Shown here one piece after another: positions 35,141 through 43,375 of a stretch of 64,000 nucleotides of DNA (position 1 is its first letter; every line of letters begins with the position of its first letter). The notes under the pieces are model-generated. The model saw only the letters and a list, made by a program, of their open reading frames with translations. It did not search any database and was not told where the DNA came from. Position numbers and translations under genes: made by a program. The stretch covers positions 1 through 64,000 of the forward strand of contig NZ_CZJT01000110.1 in assembly GCF_900010755.1 (NCBI RefSeq), written 5' to 3'. Source of the stretch: Paeniglutamicibacter antarcticus. Lineage in GTDB: Bacteria; Actinomycetota; Actinomycetes; Actinomycetales; Micrococcaceae.

Positions 35141-37267
35141 TTAAGCCCAGTTTGCGTAGGTAACGTTTTCCTTTTCAACCAGGGTCAGCACGTCGTAGGT
35201 TGCCACGATCTCGCCGGCTTGGTTGTTGATGACCGCATCCCAGGCGACCTCTCCGTATTCGTCGGTGACGCGCGGGGTGATCTTCTTGGCGGTCAGCGTG
35301 ACGCGGATCGAATCGCCGGCCGGGACCGGGGTGATGAAGCGCAGGTTTTCCAGGCCGTAGTTGGCCAGGACCGGGCCCGGTGCCGGCTGGACGAAGAGTC
35401 CAGCAGCCCAGGAAACCAAGAGGTAGCCGTGCGCGACGATGCCCGGGAAGAACGGGTTAGCTTCAGCGGCTGCGGCGTCGGTGTGAGCGTAGAAGGTGTC
35501 GCCGGTTTCATTGGCGAACGCGGTGATTTCCTCCAATGTCACTTCGCGCAGCGGCGAGGCGAAGGCGTCTCCGATGTTCAGCTCGGACAGTGCCTTGCGG
35601 AACGGGTGGATGGCACCCTCAACGGCCCCGAATTCCTCAGCACCGGAGATCACGCGGTCGGCACCCGTGTGCCAGATGCCGGTGACGGCGGTGAGCATGT
35701 TCGGCGAACCCTGGATGGCGGTGCGCTGCATGTGGTGCATGACCGAGCGGATGCCGCCAAGTTCTTCGCCGCCGCCCGCGCGGCCGGGGCCGCCGTGGAC
35801 CAGGTGCGGAACCGGGGAACCGTGGCCGGTGGAGGAACGCGCGGTCTCGCGGTTGAGCATGTGCACACGGCCGTGGTGCGAGGCGATGCCGACACTCAGG
35901 GTGCGGGCGGTGGCAGGGTCGTTGGTGCAGACGGTGGCAACCAAGGAACCCGAGCCCATTGCCGCCAGGCGGATGGCATCGTCCAGGTCGGTGTAGCCGA
36001 TCACTGAGGCGACCGGGCCGAAGGCCTCGAGGCTGTGCACCGCCTGGTTGTTTACGTCATCCCAGGTCAACAGCAGCGGCGACATGAATGCACCCGCGTC
36101 AACCAGCTTGTCTTCACCCGAGCGCGTGCGGACCACCGGTGCGTCAAGGGTTCCGTAGGCGATTTCGCCGCCGGCGGCGAGCATTGACTCAACCGCAGCA
36201 CGCACATCGCGCAGCTGCTCCAGGGATGCCAGCGCACCCATGGTGACGCCCTCGGCGCGCGGGTCGCCAATGACAACGCGCTGTTCGATGCGCTCGCCCA
36301 CTGCCTTGACCACGTCGTTGACCAGTGCGGCAGGGACGATGGTGCGGCGGATGGCCGTGCACTTCTGACCGGCCTTGACCGTCATTTCGGTGACAATTGC
36401 CTTGACGAAGGCGTCGAATTCCGGGGTGCCGGCGACCGCGTCTGGGCCCAGGATCGCCGCATTCAGCGAGTCGGTTTCGGCGGTGAACCGCACTCCCCCG
36501 TCGATCACGTTCTTGTGTGCCTTCAGCGAGGAGGCGGTGGACGCCGAACCGGTGAAGGAAAGCATGTCGCGGTAGTCCAGCACGTCCAGCAGGGTGCGTG
36601 CGGAACCGGAGATCAGCTGGATGGAACCCTCCGGCAGGATGCCGGATTCGACCATCAGTCGGACCATGCCCTCGGCGACGTACCCGGTGGGGGTTGCCGG
36701 CTTGGCGATGGTCGGCACACCGGCGATGAAGGCGGGTGCGAACTTCTCAAGCATGCCCCAGACGGGGAAGTTGAATGCGTTGATCTGGGCTGCGACACCC
36801 GAGATGCGGGTGTAGATGTGTTCGCCGGCAAAGGATCCGTCGCGGGAGAGGACTTCCATGGGTCCGTCGAGGATGACGTTGGAGTTCGGCAGTTCGCGCC
36901 GGCCCTTGGAGGAGAAGGTGAAGAGCACACCGATGCCGCCGTCGATGTCCACCATGGAGTCGATCTTGGTGGCGCCGGTGCGGTAGGACATTTCGTAGAG
37001 CTCTTCGCGGCGGCCGTTGAGGAACTGGGCGAGTTCCTTCAGCTTCAGGGCGCGCTCGTGCAGGGTCAGCTTGCCCAGCTCACGCTGGCCGACGGTGCGT
37101 GCGTAGTCAACCATTGCGGCAAGGTCAAGGCCGTTGGAATCGACGGTTGCCAGCGCCTCGCCGGTGTTTGCGTCGAGCACCGCGGTGCCCGCGGCCGGAT
37201 CGGACGGAGTCCACCAGGCGTTTTGGACGAAGCTGGGAACCAGTGGGGCCATGGGAGTTGTCGTCAT
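35141..37267 (-). CDS. paaZ: Bifunctional PaaZ: oxepin-CoA hydrolase / 3-oxo-5,6-dehydrosuberyl-CoA semialdehyde dehydrogenase
   Basis: Opens the seven-membered ring of oxepin-CoA and oxidises the resulting aldehyde. The 708-residue protein has an N-terminal aldehyde dehydrogenase domain (about 1-530; Cys303 in AGQKCTAIRR, and the Glu in ETDSLNAA) and a C-terminal MaoC hydratase domain (about 555-700; active segment AHTDAAAAEANPFFPGIVAHG with Asp and His). Both sites look intact. ATG 37267 was chosen (AGGAAGGA upstream) over ATG 37306, which overlaps the operator. Monocistronic, with a PaaR-type element 15 bases upstream. Confidence 0.93.
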   Translation of the reverse strand: MTTTPMAPLVPSFVQNAWWTPSDPAAGTAVLDANTGEALATVDSNGLDLAAMVDYARTVGQRELGKLTLHERALKLKELAQFLNGRREELYEMSYRTGATKIDSMVDIDGGIGVLFTFSSKGRRELPNSNVILDGPMEVLSRDGSFAGEHIYTRISGVAAQINAFNFPVWGMLEKFAPAFIAGVPTIAKPATPTGYVAEGMVRLMVESGILPEGSIQLISGSARTLLDVLDYRDMLSFTGSASTASSLKAHKNVIDGGVRFTAETDSLNAAILGPDAVAGTPEFDAFVKAIVTEMTVKAGQKCTAIRRTIVPAALVNDVVKAVGERIEQRVVIGDPRAEGVTMGALASLEQLRDVRAAVESMLAAGGEIAYGTLDAPVVRTRSGEDKLVDAGAFMSPLLLTWDDVNNQAVHSLEAFGPVASVIGYTDLDDAIRLAAMGSGSLVATVCTNDPATARTLSVGIASHHGRVHMLNRETARSSTGHGSPVPHLVHGGPGRAGGGEELGGIRSVMHHMQRTAIQGSPNMLTAVTGIWHTGADRVISGAEEFGAVEGAIHPFRKALSELNIGDAFASPLREVTLEEITAFANETGDTFYAHTDAAAAEANPFFPGIVAHGYLLVSWAAGLFVQPAPGPVLANYGLENLRFITPVPAGDSIRVTLTAKKITPRVTDEYGEVAWDAVINNQAGEIVATYDVLTLVEKENVTYANWA

Positions 37268-37281
37268 CGACGAAATCCTTC

Positions 37282-37301
37282 CTGAACGATCGGTCAGTAT
37301 T
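37282..37301 (-). promoter_or_regulatory. PaaR-type operator of paaZ
   Basis: On the minus strand AATACTGACCGATCGTTCAG matches the paaA element in 17 of 20 positions. It lies just upstream of the paaZ start and between the divergent paaZ and thioesterase genes, so it could control both. Confidence 0.7.
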
Positions 37302-37381
37302 AGCAACCACAGTACAGTATGGTGCAGGACACCACGAGCCCCCGGTGCCTACATGACTTGCATTTGAAGGAGAACTCCACG

Positions 37382-37822
37382 ATGAGCGAACAGCACCGCA
37401 CGGCCCCCACACCCGAAACCTCCAAGGACGGGGTCTGGCAAATTCAGTTGGGCGAGCTGGATATCAAGATGGGCATCAAGATCATCGAGGAGTCGGTGGA
37501 CAAAGTGGTTGCCACCATGCCGGTGGAGGGCAACCGGCAGTCGTTCGGACTGTTGCATGGAGGCGCTTCGCTGGCAGTCGGCGAGGCAGTGGGTTCCTGG
37601 GCCGCGGTCAAACATGCCTCGACCATGGGCAAGTCGGCGGTGGGCGTCGATGTTTCGGCAACCCACCACAAGGGCGCCCGCGAGGGGCTGATCACCATCA
37701 CGGCGACCCCGATCAGCCTGGGACGGCGCATGGCCAGCCATCAGGTTCTCATCGAGAACGAGGCCGGGCAGCGACTGTGCACCCTGCGCATCACCAACTT
37801 GATTATCGACGTCAAAAAGTAG
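37382..37822 (+). CDS. Hotdog-fold thioesterase (PaaI/MenI-like)
   Basis: A 146-residue acyl-CoA thioesterase. The hotdog core reads QSFGLLHGGASLAVGEAVGS with HGG and Glu in the catalytic place, then GVDVSATHHKGAREGL. The Glu-type active site differs from the Asp-type paralogue at 18941, matching the EntH/MenI/YdiI branch. The role may be either a second phenylacetate rescue enzyme (divergent to paaZ) or the DHNA-CoA thioesterase MenI, otherwise absent from the men cluster at 54.6-57.7 kb. AAGGAG precedes ATG 37382. Confidence 0.82.
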   Translation: MSEQHRTAPTPETSKDGVWQIQLGELDIKMGIKIIEESVDKVVATMPVEGNRQSFGLLHGGASLAVGEAVGSWAAVKHASTMGKSAVGVDVSATHHKGAREGLITITATPISLGRRMASHQVLIENEAGQRLCTLRITNLIIDVKK

Positions 37823-37907
37823 GGATCCCCCCGCTATTGGTCGCAACTTGAGTCCGGCGGCGAAACGGTTCCCCTGAGCTCGTACGCCGCAAGCGTCACG
37901 TGGGAAC

Positions 37908-38150
37908 CTATTCGAAGATCATCGCGGCACCAACAGAGGTGCACCCGGGATTGCGCCCAACAACCGCAGGGTCTTCGCAGCTGATCGCATCGGGAGCCAT
38001 GAGGGCTTCCACCGCACCGCGAACCGCCGTACCCTGTGGCACACAAAAGACGCCGGCCACCGCAGCGTATGCCGCCAAGCTGGCGCCCAGGATGAGAGCG
38101 GTCCTGCGTCGACGCGTTTTGCCCCTGGCCGGATTCTGCTGGAAACCCAT
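37908..38150 (-). CDS. Small exported or membrane protein
   Basis: An 80-residue frame from ATG 38150. The N-terminus is strongly basic (RGKTRRRR), followed by one hydrophobic helix (residues about 17-36, TALILGASLAAYAAVAGVF), then about 45 residues with three Cys outside the membrane (VFCVPQG, ISCEDP, NPGC). It begins 22 bases after the stop of the methyltransferase gene on the same strand, so it may be co-transcribed. Not recognised; the ribosome site is weak. Confidence 0.5.
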   Translation of the reverse strand: MGFQQNPARGKTRRRRTALILGASLAAYAAVAGVFCVPQGTAVRGAVEALMAPDAISCEDPAVVGRNPGCTSVGAAMIFE

Positions 38151-38172
38151 CTGAAAAGGAATTTTCCGTGTT

Positions 38173-38832
38173 TCAGCGTTCCGGCTTACGCATCATCAGG
38201 TAGGCCTGCGGGGTGGATTCCATCGGTCCTGGCTCACGTACCGAACATGCATATTTGATGAATCCCGCAGCCTCCAACATCGCGCAGATCGCCTCCGGAT
38301 CCAGCCGGTTCACCGTGAATTCGACGTCATGGCCGTAGGCCCGGGAAATCCTCCGGGATTCGTTCCCGGCTTGGAAGGCAAGCAACGCATACCCGCCCGG
38401 GGCCAGCACCCTGTGCATTTCGGCAAAGATCCCGGGCAGGGCCTCAAGCGGTGCATGGATGATCGAATACCAAGCCAATACCCCTGCATGGCTGGCGTCG
38501 CCTGCCCCAATGTCCTCAAGGGAGCCCACCTCAAAGTCCAGGTCCGGGTGCGCAGCTCGGGCCACGTCGATCATTCCAGGTGACAGGTCAATACCGCGAA
38601 CATCCAGCCTCTGGTCCGCCAGGAAACGGGTGATCCTTCCGGTACCGCAGCCAAGGTCGATGACGGGCCCCGCCTGCGCGCCCACCAGCCCGGCGAAGGC
38701 ACCAAGCATCCCCCGCTCCCACGGAAGGCCATCAAGTTCGTTTTGCAGCAATCGCCCGTAGTCTGTTGCTACCGTGTCATAGGCGTTGCGAGTTTCGGCT
38801 CTCCAGTCCAGCTCAGGCATGCCCTTGATCAT
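38173..38832 (-). CDS. Class I SAM-dependent methyltransferase
   Basis: A 219-residue Methyltransf_11-type enzyme. Motif I is VIDLGCGTGRITRFL, motif II GIDLSPGMI, and a later block HRVLAPGGYALLAFQ. The acceptor is unknown. Start options are ATG 38832 and ATG 38820; the open frame continues upstream to 38964 but there it overlaps the end of the permease gene. Neighbouring permease and small protein are on the same strand. Confidence 0.85.
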   Translation of the reverse strand: MIKGMPELDWRAETRNAYDTVATDYGRLLQNELDGLPWERGMLGAFAGLVGAQAGPVIDLGCGTGRITRFLADQRLDVRGIDLSPGMIDVARAAHPDLDFEVGSLEDIGAGDASHAGVLAWYSIIHAPLEALPGIFAEMHRVLAPGGYALLAFQAGNESRRISRAYGHDVEFTVNRLDPEAICAMLEAAGFIKYACSVREPGPMESTPQAYLMMRKPER

Positions 38833-38902
38833 AGACCGACAACCCCCGTTTTTCGTGATGCCAGCATCGACGGCCCTGGGAATTAAGCGGTACCTTCCTC
38901 CG

Positions 38903-40390
38903 TTACCTGCCGGCCTGCATGAAATTGAGCCGGCTGTGTTTCCGGGAGTAAGCGAAGTACACAATAAACCCGATCACTAACCAAATGACAAACCGGATCC
39001 AGGTTTCGACCGACAGGTTCAGCATCAGGTAGAAGCAGATGATGACCGAGGCTATCGGGATCACCGGAACCCACGGCACCTTGAACGAACGTTCCAAGTC
39101 AGGGCGGCGCTTGCGCAAGATCACCACACCAATGGAGACCATGATGAATGCCGAGAGGGTGCCTATGTTCACCAGTTCGGCAAGCGTCGAGAGCGGAACG
39201 AATGCGGCCAGGATCGCGATGGGGATGCCGGCCAGGATGGTGAACCGGTACGGGGTGCCGAAGCGCGGATGGGTCTTGGCCAGGGCCGCGGGAAGCAGGT
39301 GGTCCCGGGACATCGCAAAGCCCACGCGGGTCTGGCCCAGGAACAGGATCATGCACACCACAATCAACCCGATGCAGGCACCGATCGCAATCAGGTTCCC
39401 CATGATCGGCAGCCCTGCGTTGACGAACGCCGTGGCCAACGGAGCCCCGTCGTTCGGATCAATGTCCTGGTAATTCTGCATGCCGGTGATGACCAGTGAC
39501 ACTGCCATGTAAAGCAGGGTGACGATCGCCAGGGAACCGAAGATTCCTATCGGCAGGTTCCGCTGCGGGTTGCGGGTCTCTTCGGCGGTGGTGGCCACCA
39601 CGTCAAAGCCTATGAAGGCGAAGAACACCATGGCGGCGGCGGCAAACACCCCGCCGATGCCAAAGACGCTCGGCTCGAGCCCGAAGAGCGACTGGACCAT
39701 CGGCAGGTGCAGGAAGCCACCCTCGCTTGCAGCCGGGGTCTGGGCCGGCGGAATGAACGGCACCCAATTGGAGACGTTGATCAGGAAGGCCCCCACAACG
39801 ATCACCGCCAGCACCACCAGCACCTTGATTCCGGTGACCACCTGATTGATGCGACTGGATAGCTTCACCCCGGATATGAGCACCATCGTGAGGCCAATGA
39901 CCAGCAGGCCCGCCGGCAGGTTCAGATAACCGTTCTCGGTGGTGGCAATCGCCTCGGGGATGGCAAACGGCGTCCCCGAGAAAATGACGCCCAGGTATTG
40001 ACTGAAGGACGTTGCCGGGGCAGCGGCGCCGACAGTGAACTCCAAGATGAGGTCCCAGCCGATGATCCAGGCGAGCAACTCACCCATCGTTGCGTAGGTA
40101 TAGGTGTAGGCGCTTCCGGCGGCCGGAACGGTTGAGGCCAGTTCGGCGTAGCAGAGGGCCGCCAGACCGCATCCCAGACCGGCGATAAGGAAGGAAAGCG
40201 CGATGGCCGGTCCGGCGTTCGTCGCGGCCGCGTGGCCGGTCAGGACGAAGATGCCGGCACCGACGCTGACCCCCACGCCAAAGACGATCAGGTCCAGTGC
40301 GCCGAGGTTCTTTTTGAGCTGATGTTCGGGTTCTTCGGTGTCCTGCAGTGTTTGTTCAACACTTTTTGTGCGGAAGATTCCCAATGACAT
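38903..40390 (-). CDS. APC-family cationic amino-acid permease
   Basis: A 495-residue permease with about 12-13 helices of the CAT/YfnA branch. It shows GVGVSVGAGIFVLTGHAAATNAGPA (helix 1 glycine motif), then AGSAYTYTYATMGELLAWIIGWDL, and later FFAFIGFDVVATTAEETRNPQR. The consensus favours lysine/arginine or general amino-acid exchange, not proven. ATG 40390 has GAGGAGG 5 bases upstream. Not obviously in an operon with other genes. Confidence 0.9.
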   Translation of the reverse strand: MSLGIFRTKSVEQTLQDTEEPEHQLKKNLGALDLIVFGVGVSVGAGIFVLTGHAAATNAGPAIALSFLIAGLGCGLAALCYAELASTVPAAGSAYTYTYATMGELLAWIIGWDLILEFTVGAAAPATSFSQYLGVIFSGTPFAIPEAIATTENGYLNLPAGLLVIGLTMVLISGVKLSSRINQVVTGIKVLVVLAVIVVGAFLINVSNWVPFIPPAQTPAASEGGFLHLPMVQSLFGLEPSVFGIGGVFAAAAMVFFAFIGFDVVATTAEETRNPQRNLPIGIFGSLAIVTLLYMAVSLVITGMQNYQDIDPNDGAPLATAFVNAGLPIMGNLIAIGACIGLIVVCMILFLGQTRVGFAMSRDHLLPAALAKTHPRFGTPYRFTILAGIPIAILAAFVPLSTLAELVNIGTLSAFIMVSIGVVILRKRRPDLERSFKVPWVPVIPIASVIICFYLMLNLSVETWIRFVIWLVIGFIVYFAYSRKHSRLNFMQAGR

Positions 40391-40496
40391 GATGCCTCCT
40401 CGTGGGGAACGCAGCACGTCTTAACGCACCCCAGATTACGCCCGGACTTTTCCCTCCGACAGGGCGGGAGACGCAGTCATTTTCGATTCACCGGTC

Positions 40497-40730
40497 CTAA
40501 TCGGAGGTGTGTGTGAGAAGTTCGCCGACTTCGCATTCAAGCGCCTTGCAGATTGCTTGCAAGGTGGAGAACCTGATGGCTCGGGCGTGGTTGTTCTTCA
40601 ACACCGAAAGGTTGACCACGCTGATGCCGACCCGCTCGCTCAGTTCAACGAGTGTCATCGAGCGTTGTTCCAACAGATCCCCGAGATGACATTGAATTTC
40701 GGTGGGTTCTTCGGATTCTTCCTTATCCAC
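40497..40730 (-). CDS. Small XRE/YdaS-type HTH regulator
   Basis: A 77-residue Cro/C1 HTH: residues about 14-70 include LLEQRSMTLVELSERVGISVVNLSVLKN and STLQAICKALECEVGELL, close to YozG. The GTG start overlaps the last base of the stop of the upstream DUF2975 gene (TAGTG). It is therefore the regulator of a membrane-protein/XRE pair, like that at 1152-1804. It has an acidic extension (KEESEEP) at its N-terminus. Confidence 0.88.
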   Translation of the reverse strand: MDKEESEEPTEIQCHLGDLLEQRSMTLVELSERVGISVVNLSVLKNNHARAIRFSTLQAICKALECEVGELLTHTSD

Positions 40731-41476
40731 TAGATCAGACCCGTAGTGTCTTTTTGAAGTTCTCGGCCTCGCTTAAAAACCTGCGCCGTGGTGAACAGGC
40801 CCAGTCCGGCCCAGATCGGCCAGAGGTTCACGTATACCGCAAAGTCCGCGGGCCGCAGCTGTCCGAGGATTGCGTTGAGGTCCTCCCGGCCTTCGGCAGC
40901 ACTGTCCCACTGGCTGAACTGCACCCATAGGACCTGCTGGGAAGCCTGGTAGCCGGCGATGCCGTCAATGACCTGCCAGCCCAGTCCACAGACAACGATC
41001 ACCACGGCTGCGGCGGAGAACCATTTGGCCAGCACGGGCCGGAATGCCGATTGCTTCAGGTAGCCGTTGCACATGCTGATTACCGCCGCCCCGATGAAAA
41101 CCATGGCAATTCCTTGCAGCAGGACACTCGATCCGAGCAGCCATCGGGTACCCGCGGCCAGCCCTTGCACCTCCACCACTGCGTTGCTGAAACCCCCATC
41201 AACAACTTGTGCTGTCGGGCCCTGGATACTGGCGGAGGCTGGAAGAGCCGGCCAGAATTCGGCAACCGGCATGTTGATTTCCAAGGCCGGTGCCATCGCG
41301 ATTTCGATGAGCCTGTAAAGGGTTGTTGCGCTGGCAATCACCAAGCACACTACGGCGACCCCACGAGTCAAGCCGACTTCCGGGGTTTTACCGCGCCTGT
41401 CGAAGAACGGCGCGGCAAGCATCGCCAACATTAAGGCAACAAGCAGCAGGACGATCAACCATAAAGGGTTGCCCAT
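40730..41476 (-). CDS. DUF2975-type membrane protein
   Basis: A 248-residue membrane protein with four long hydrophobic segments and large loops between helices 2 and 3. DUF2975 proteins have no known activity but nearly always precede a YozG-type XRE gene, as here. ATG 41476 was chosen (GGAG 8 bases upstream); the open frame to 41614 is not supported. The promoter region contains an inverted repeat (41535-41555). Confidence 0.7.
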   Translation of the reverse strand: MGNPLWLIVLLLVALMLAMLAAPFFDRRGKTPEVGLTRGVAVVCLVIASATTLYRLIEIAMAPALEINMPVAEFWPALPASASIQGPTAQVVDGGFSNAVVEVQGLAAGTRWLLGSSVLLQGIAMVFIGAAVISMCNGYLKQSAFRPVLAKWFSAAAVVIVVCGLGWQVIDGIAGYQASQQVLWVQFSQWDSAAEGREDLNAILGQLRPADFAVYVNLWPIWAGLGLFTTAQVFKRGRELQKDTTGLI

Positions 41477-41534
41477 GGGAATGGCTCCAATTCGATCAGG
41501 AAAGCTTCGGTCGAAACCATCCATTCTCGAATCA

Positions 41535-41555
41535 ACATAATGTTTATCGTTATGT
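41535..41555 (-). promoter_or_regulatory. Inverted repeat upstream of DUF2975-XRE pair
   Basis: ACATAA (41535-41540) and TTATGT (41550-41555) are perfect arms separated by 9 bases in an AT-rich patch 59 bases upstream of the gene start. A likely site for the XRE product. Confidence 0.4.
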
Positions 41556-41671
41556 CGCGTCAAGCCACGGACGGCCAGGCCCGGCAGCCCCAAGAACTCA
41601 TTGACAAGACTCAATCAGTCATGCTTTCCTAGACATAAATCCACTACGTAACTACAGAAGGAGGGAACCCG

Positions 41672-41773
41672 ATGAGTGTCCCGACGCGTGCCCCGAAAAT
41701 CGTTTTCCCTTCGTACGGAAGTTACAACACCCATGAAAAATTATTCAGAAACCAACTTTCTGGAAACCCGTAA
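41672..41773 (+). CDS. Short ORF overlapping the RIO-kinase start
   Basis: A 33-codon frame from ATG 41672 to TAA 41773 (MSVPTRAPKIVF...) has the best ribosome site nearby: AAGGAGGG with 6 bases spacing. It overlaps the RIO kinase frame by its whole length if that gene starts at GTG 41676, or by 41 bases if it starts at ATG 41733. It may be a regulatory leader peptide or merely an accidental frame sharing the kinase ribosome site. Confidence 0.3.
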   Translation: MSVPTRAPKIVFPSYGSYNTHEKLFRNQLSGNP

Positions 41774-42620
41774 GCCAAAGACCCGCCGCCCGAATCGCAC
41801 CACCGCGGATCAAGATCCCGACTGGAACATCCTTGATGACGATTTGGGAGAGAACCAACGTTGGTCAACCTGGCCGGCAACCGAAAAGCTCATGCGCGGC
41901 CCGCTGCCCTACCCGGAATTCGTGATTGAAGACGCGGGAGCCATCGACACCGAACTTGGCATTCTAAAGACCGGCAAGGAAGCCGACGTTTTCTTGATTG
42001 AACGCGCCACCGATTCCCAAAGCACCCTCCTGGCTGCCAAGCGCTACAGGTCACCTGACCAAAAGATGTTCAACAGGTCCTCGGCCTACACGGAGGGCCG
42101 TAGCGTCCGGCGTTCGCGTGACGCCCGCGCGCTCAAGAATGCCAGTACGTACGGCAAGCTAGTCGAGGCTTCGCGATGGGCAGATTCGGAATGGCAATAC
42201 CTTCGACTGTGCTTCATGGCGGGCGTACCCGTCCCATACCCGGTGCAGATCATGGGCACGGAAATCCTGATGGAATTCATCGAGGACCCGGAGAACCCGG
42301 GAACTGCGGCATCAAGGCTCCAACAAACGCATCCGGATGAAAAACGGCTTCACGGCTACTGGAAGCAACTGGTGGAGGCCATGCGAACCCTTGCCCGGCT
42401 GGGCTATGCCCACGGTGACCTGTCACCCTACAACGTGCTGGCCGCCGGTGACAGGCTCGTGATCATCGACCTTCCCCAGTTCGTCGACCTGGCTGGAAAT
42501 GACCGCGGAACCGAACTTCTGCAGCGGGATTGCCGGAACATGTGTACATGGTTCGCATCGCGTGGCCTCGACGTGGATAGCGAAGAACTCATGGGGGAAT
42601 TGATCGCTTCGGCTTGGTAG
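41676..42620 (+). CDS. RIO-type atypical Ser/Thr kinase
   Basis: A RIO1-family kinase of 314 residues from GTG 41676 (or 295 from ATG 41733). Gly-loop and Lys region: GILKTGKEADVFLIE then AAKRYR. Catalytic loop HGDLSPYNVL and metal-binding IIDLPQFVD, with IDLPQ as in RIO1. Bacterial RIO kinases probably act on ribosome-associated or unknown proteins. The N-terminal 30-50 residues are basic and disordered. GTG 41676 has AAGGAGGG 10 bases upstream, ATG 41733 a weaker GGAAG. Confidence 0.85.
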   Translation: MSRRVPRKSFSLRTEVTTPMKNYSETNFLETRKPKTRRPNRTTADQDPDWNILDDDLGENQRWSTWPATEKLMRGPLPYPEFVIEDAGAIDTELGILKTGKEADVFLIERATDSQSTLLAAKRYRSPDQKMFNRSSAYTEGRSVRRSRDARALKNASTYGKLVEASRWADSEWQYLRLCFMAGVPVPYPVQIMGTEILMEFIEDPENPGTAASRLQQTHPDEKRLHGYWKQLVEAMRTLARLGYAHGDLSPYNVLAAGDRLVIIDLPQFVDLAGNDRGTELLQRDCRNMCTWFASRGLDVDSEELMGELIASAW

Positions 42621-42901
42621 CCCACGAACAAGCAGTAGACCATATTCCTGTGGTGCCGGGGACTGTTCGCTCCCCGGCCCACGGGATTACGACGTCCTAT
42701 CTGGACATGCACAGCCGCACCCATCCCAAGCTCAACCGCTCCACACCCACCAAACTCGCGGCAATTTCGCCACCTGCGGGCCGTACCCGTTATCGTTTTG
42801 GCAAGTTTAGAAACGAAGCACACGTGCGTACCGCATACAAAGTTGTCGCGCATACGATTTCCATTGCGGTTACTGTCCAAGCCGCGGTGGTTGTGCGGTA
42901 A

Positions 42902-43375
42902 ATGTTTGATGCCATCACATCGATTGAATCGGGTGCGACCCTCACTGGCCTGCCCATCGGGGCTATTCTTCACGGGAACATCGGCACGTTTGTCGTCCCG
43001 CTTTTGGCGATCGCCTGGGTGGTTATCGCCCTGCTGTCACATGCAGGATTGAAAGGGGCGCTCTACACGCTCCGTGCAGTAATGATTCAGATTGGTTTGG
43101 CAATCGCCGCATGCAGCGCCAGCTGGGTTGGCGTGCCCCATGCGGTGATTGCCTTCGGCATCGTTGCCTTGGCCGAGCTCGCTGCCCACGCGGTGGTCCA
43201 TGTGGAAGTGAAGATCCCTACGCGGAATCCTGTTTCACGTCCGGCGAGGAAACCGCACGTAGCATTTCCCATTCACGGTCGGTGGCCAGCGCGCCGAGGA
43301 AGTCCTCGTCGTGGCTGGCCACGATCATGGCCCCGCCAAACGATTCAAGCGCAGAGAGCAGCTGCTCCACCGTGA
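42902..43375 (+). CDS. Small membrane protein with antisense 3' end
   Basis: A 157-residue frame. Residues 1-100 contain three hydrophobic segments (PIGAILHGNIGTFVVPLLAIAWVV and two more) and look like a normal membrane protein. Residues 105-157 are Arg/Pro/Trp-rich and come from 158 bases that lie antisense over the end of the ABC-F gene. This tail is likely read past a lost stop, so the original gene probably ended near 43216. Not recognised. Confidence 0.5.
   Translation: MFDAITSIESGATLTGLPIGAILHGNIGTFVVPLLAIAWVVIALLSHAGLKGALYTLRAVMIQIGLAIAACSASWVGVPHAVIAFGIVALAELAAHAVVHVEVKIPTRNPVSRPARKPHVAFPIHGRWPARRGSPRRGWPRSWPRQTIQAQRAAAPP

Noticed and set aside
42614..42901. 95-codon frame between RIO kinase and membrane protein
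   Set aside because: No domain, no ribosome site, start overlaps the kinase stop; probably chance.
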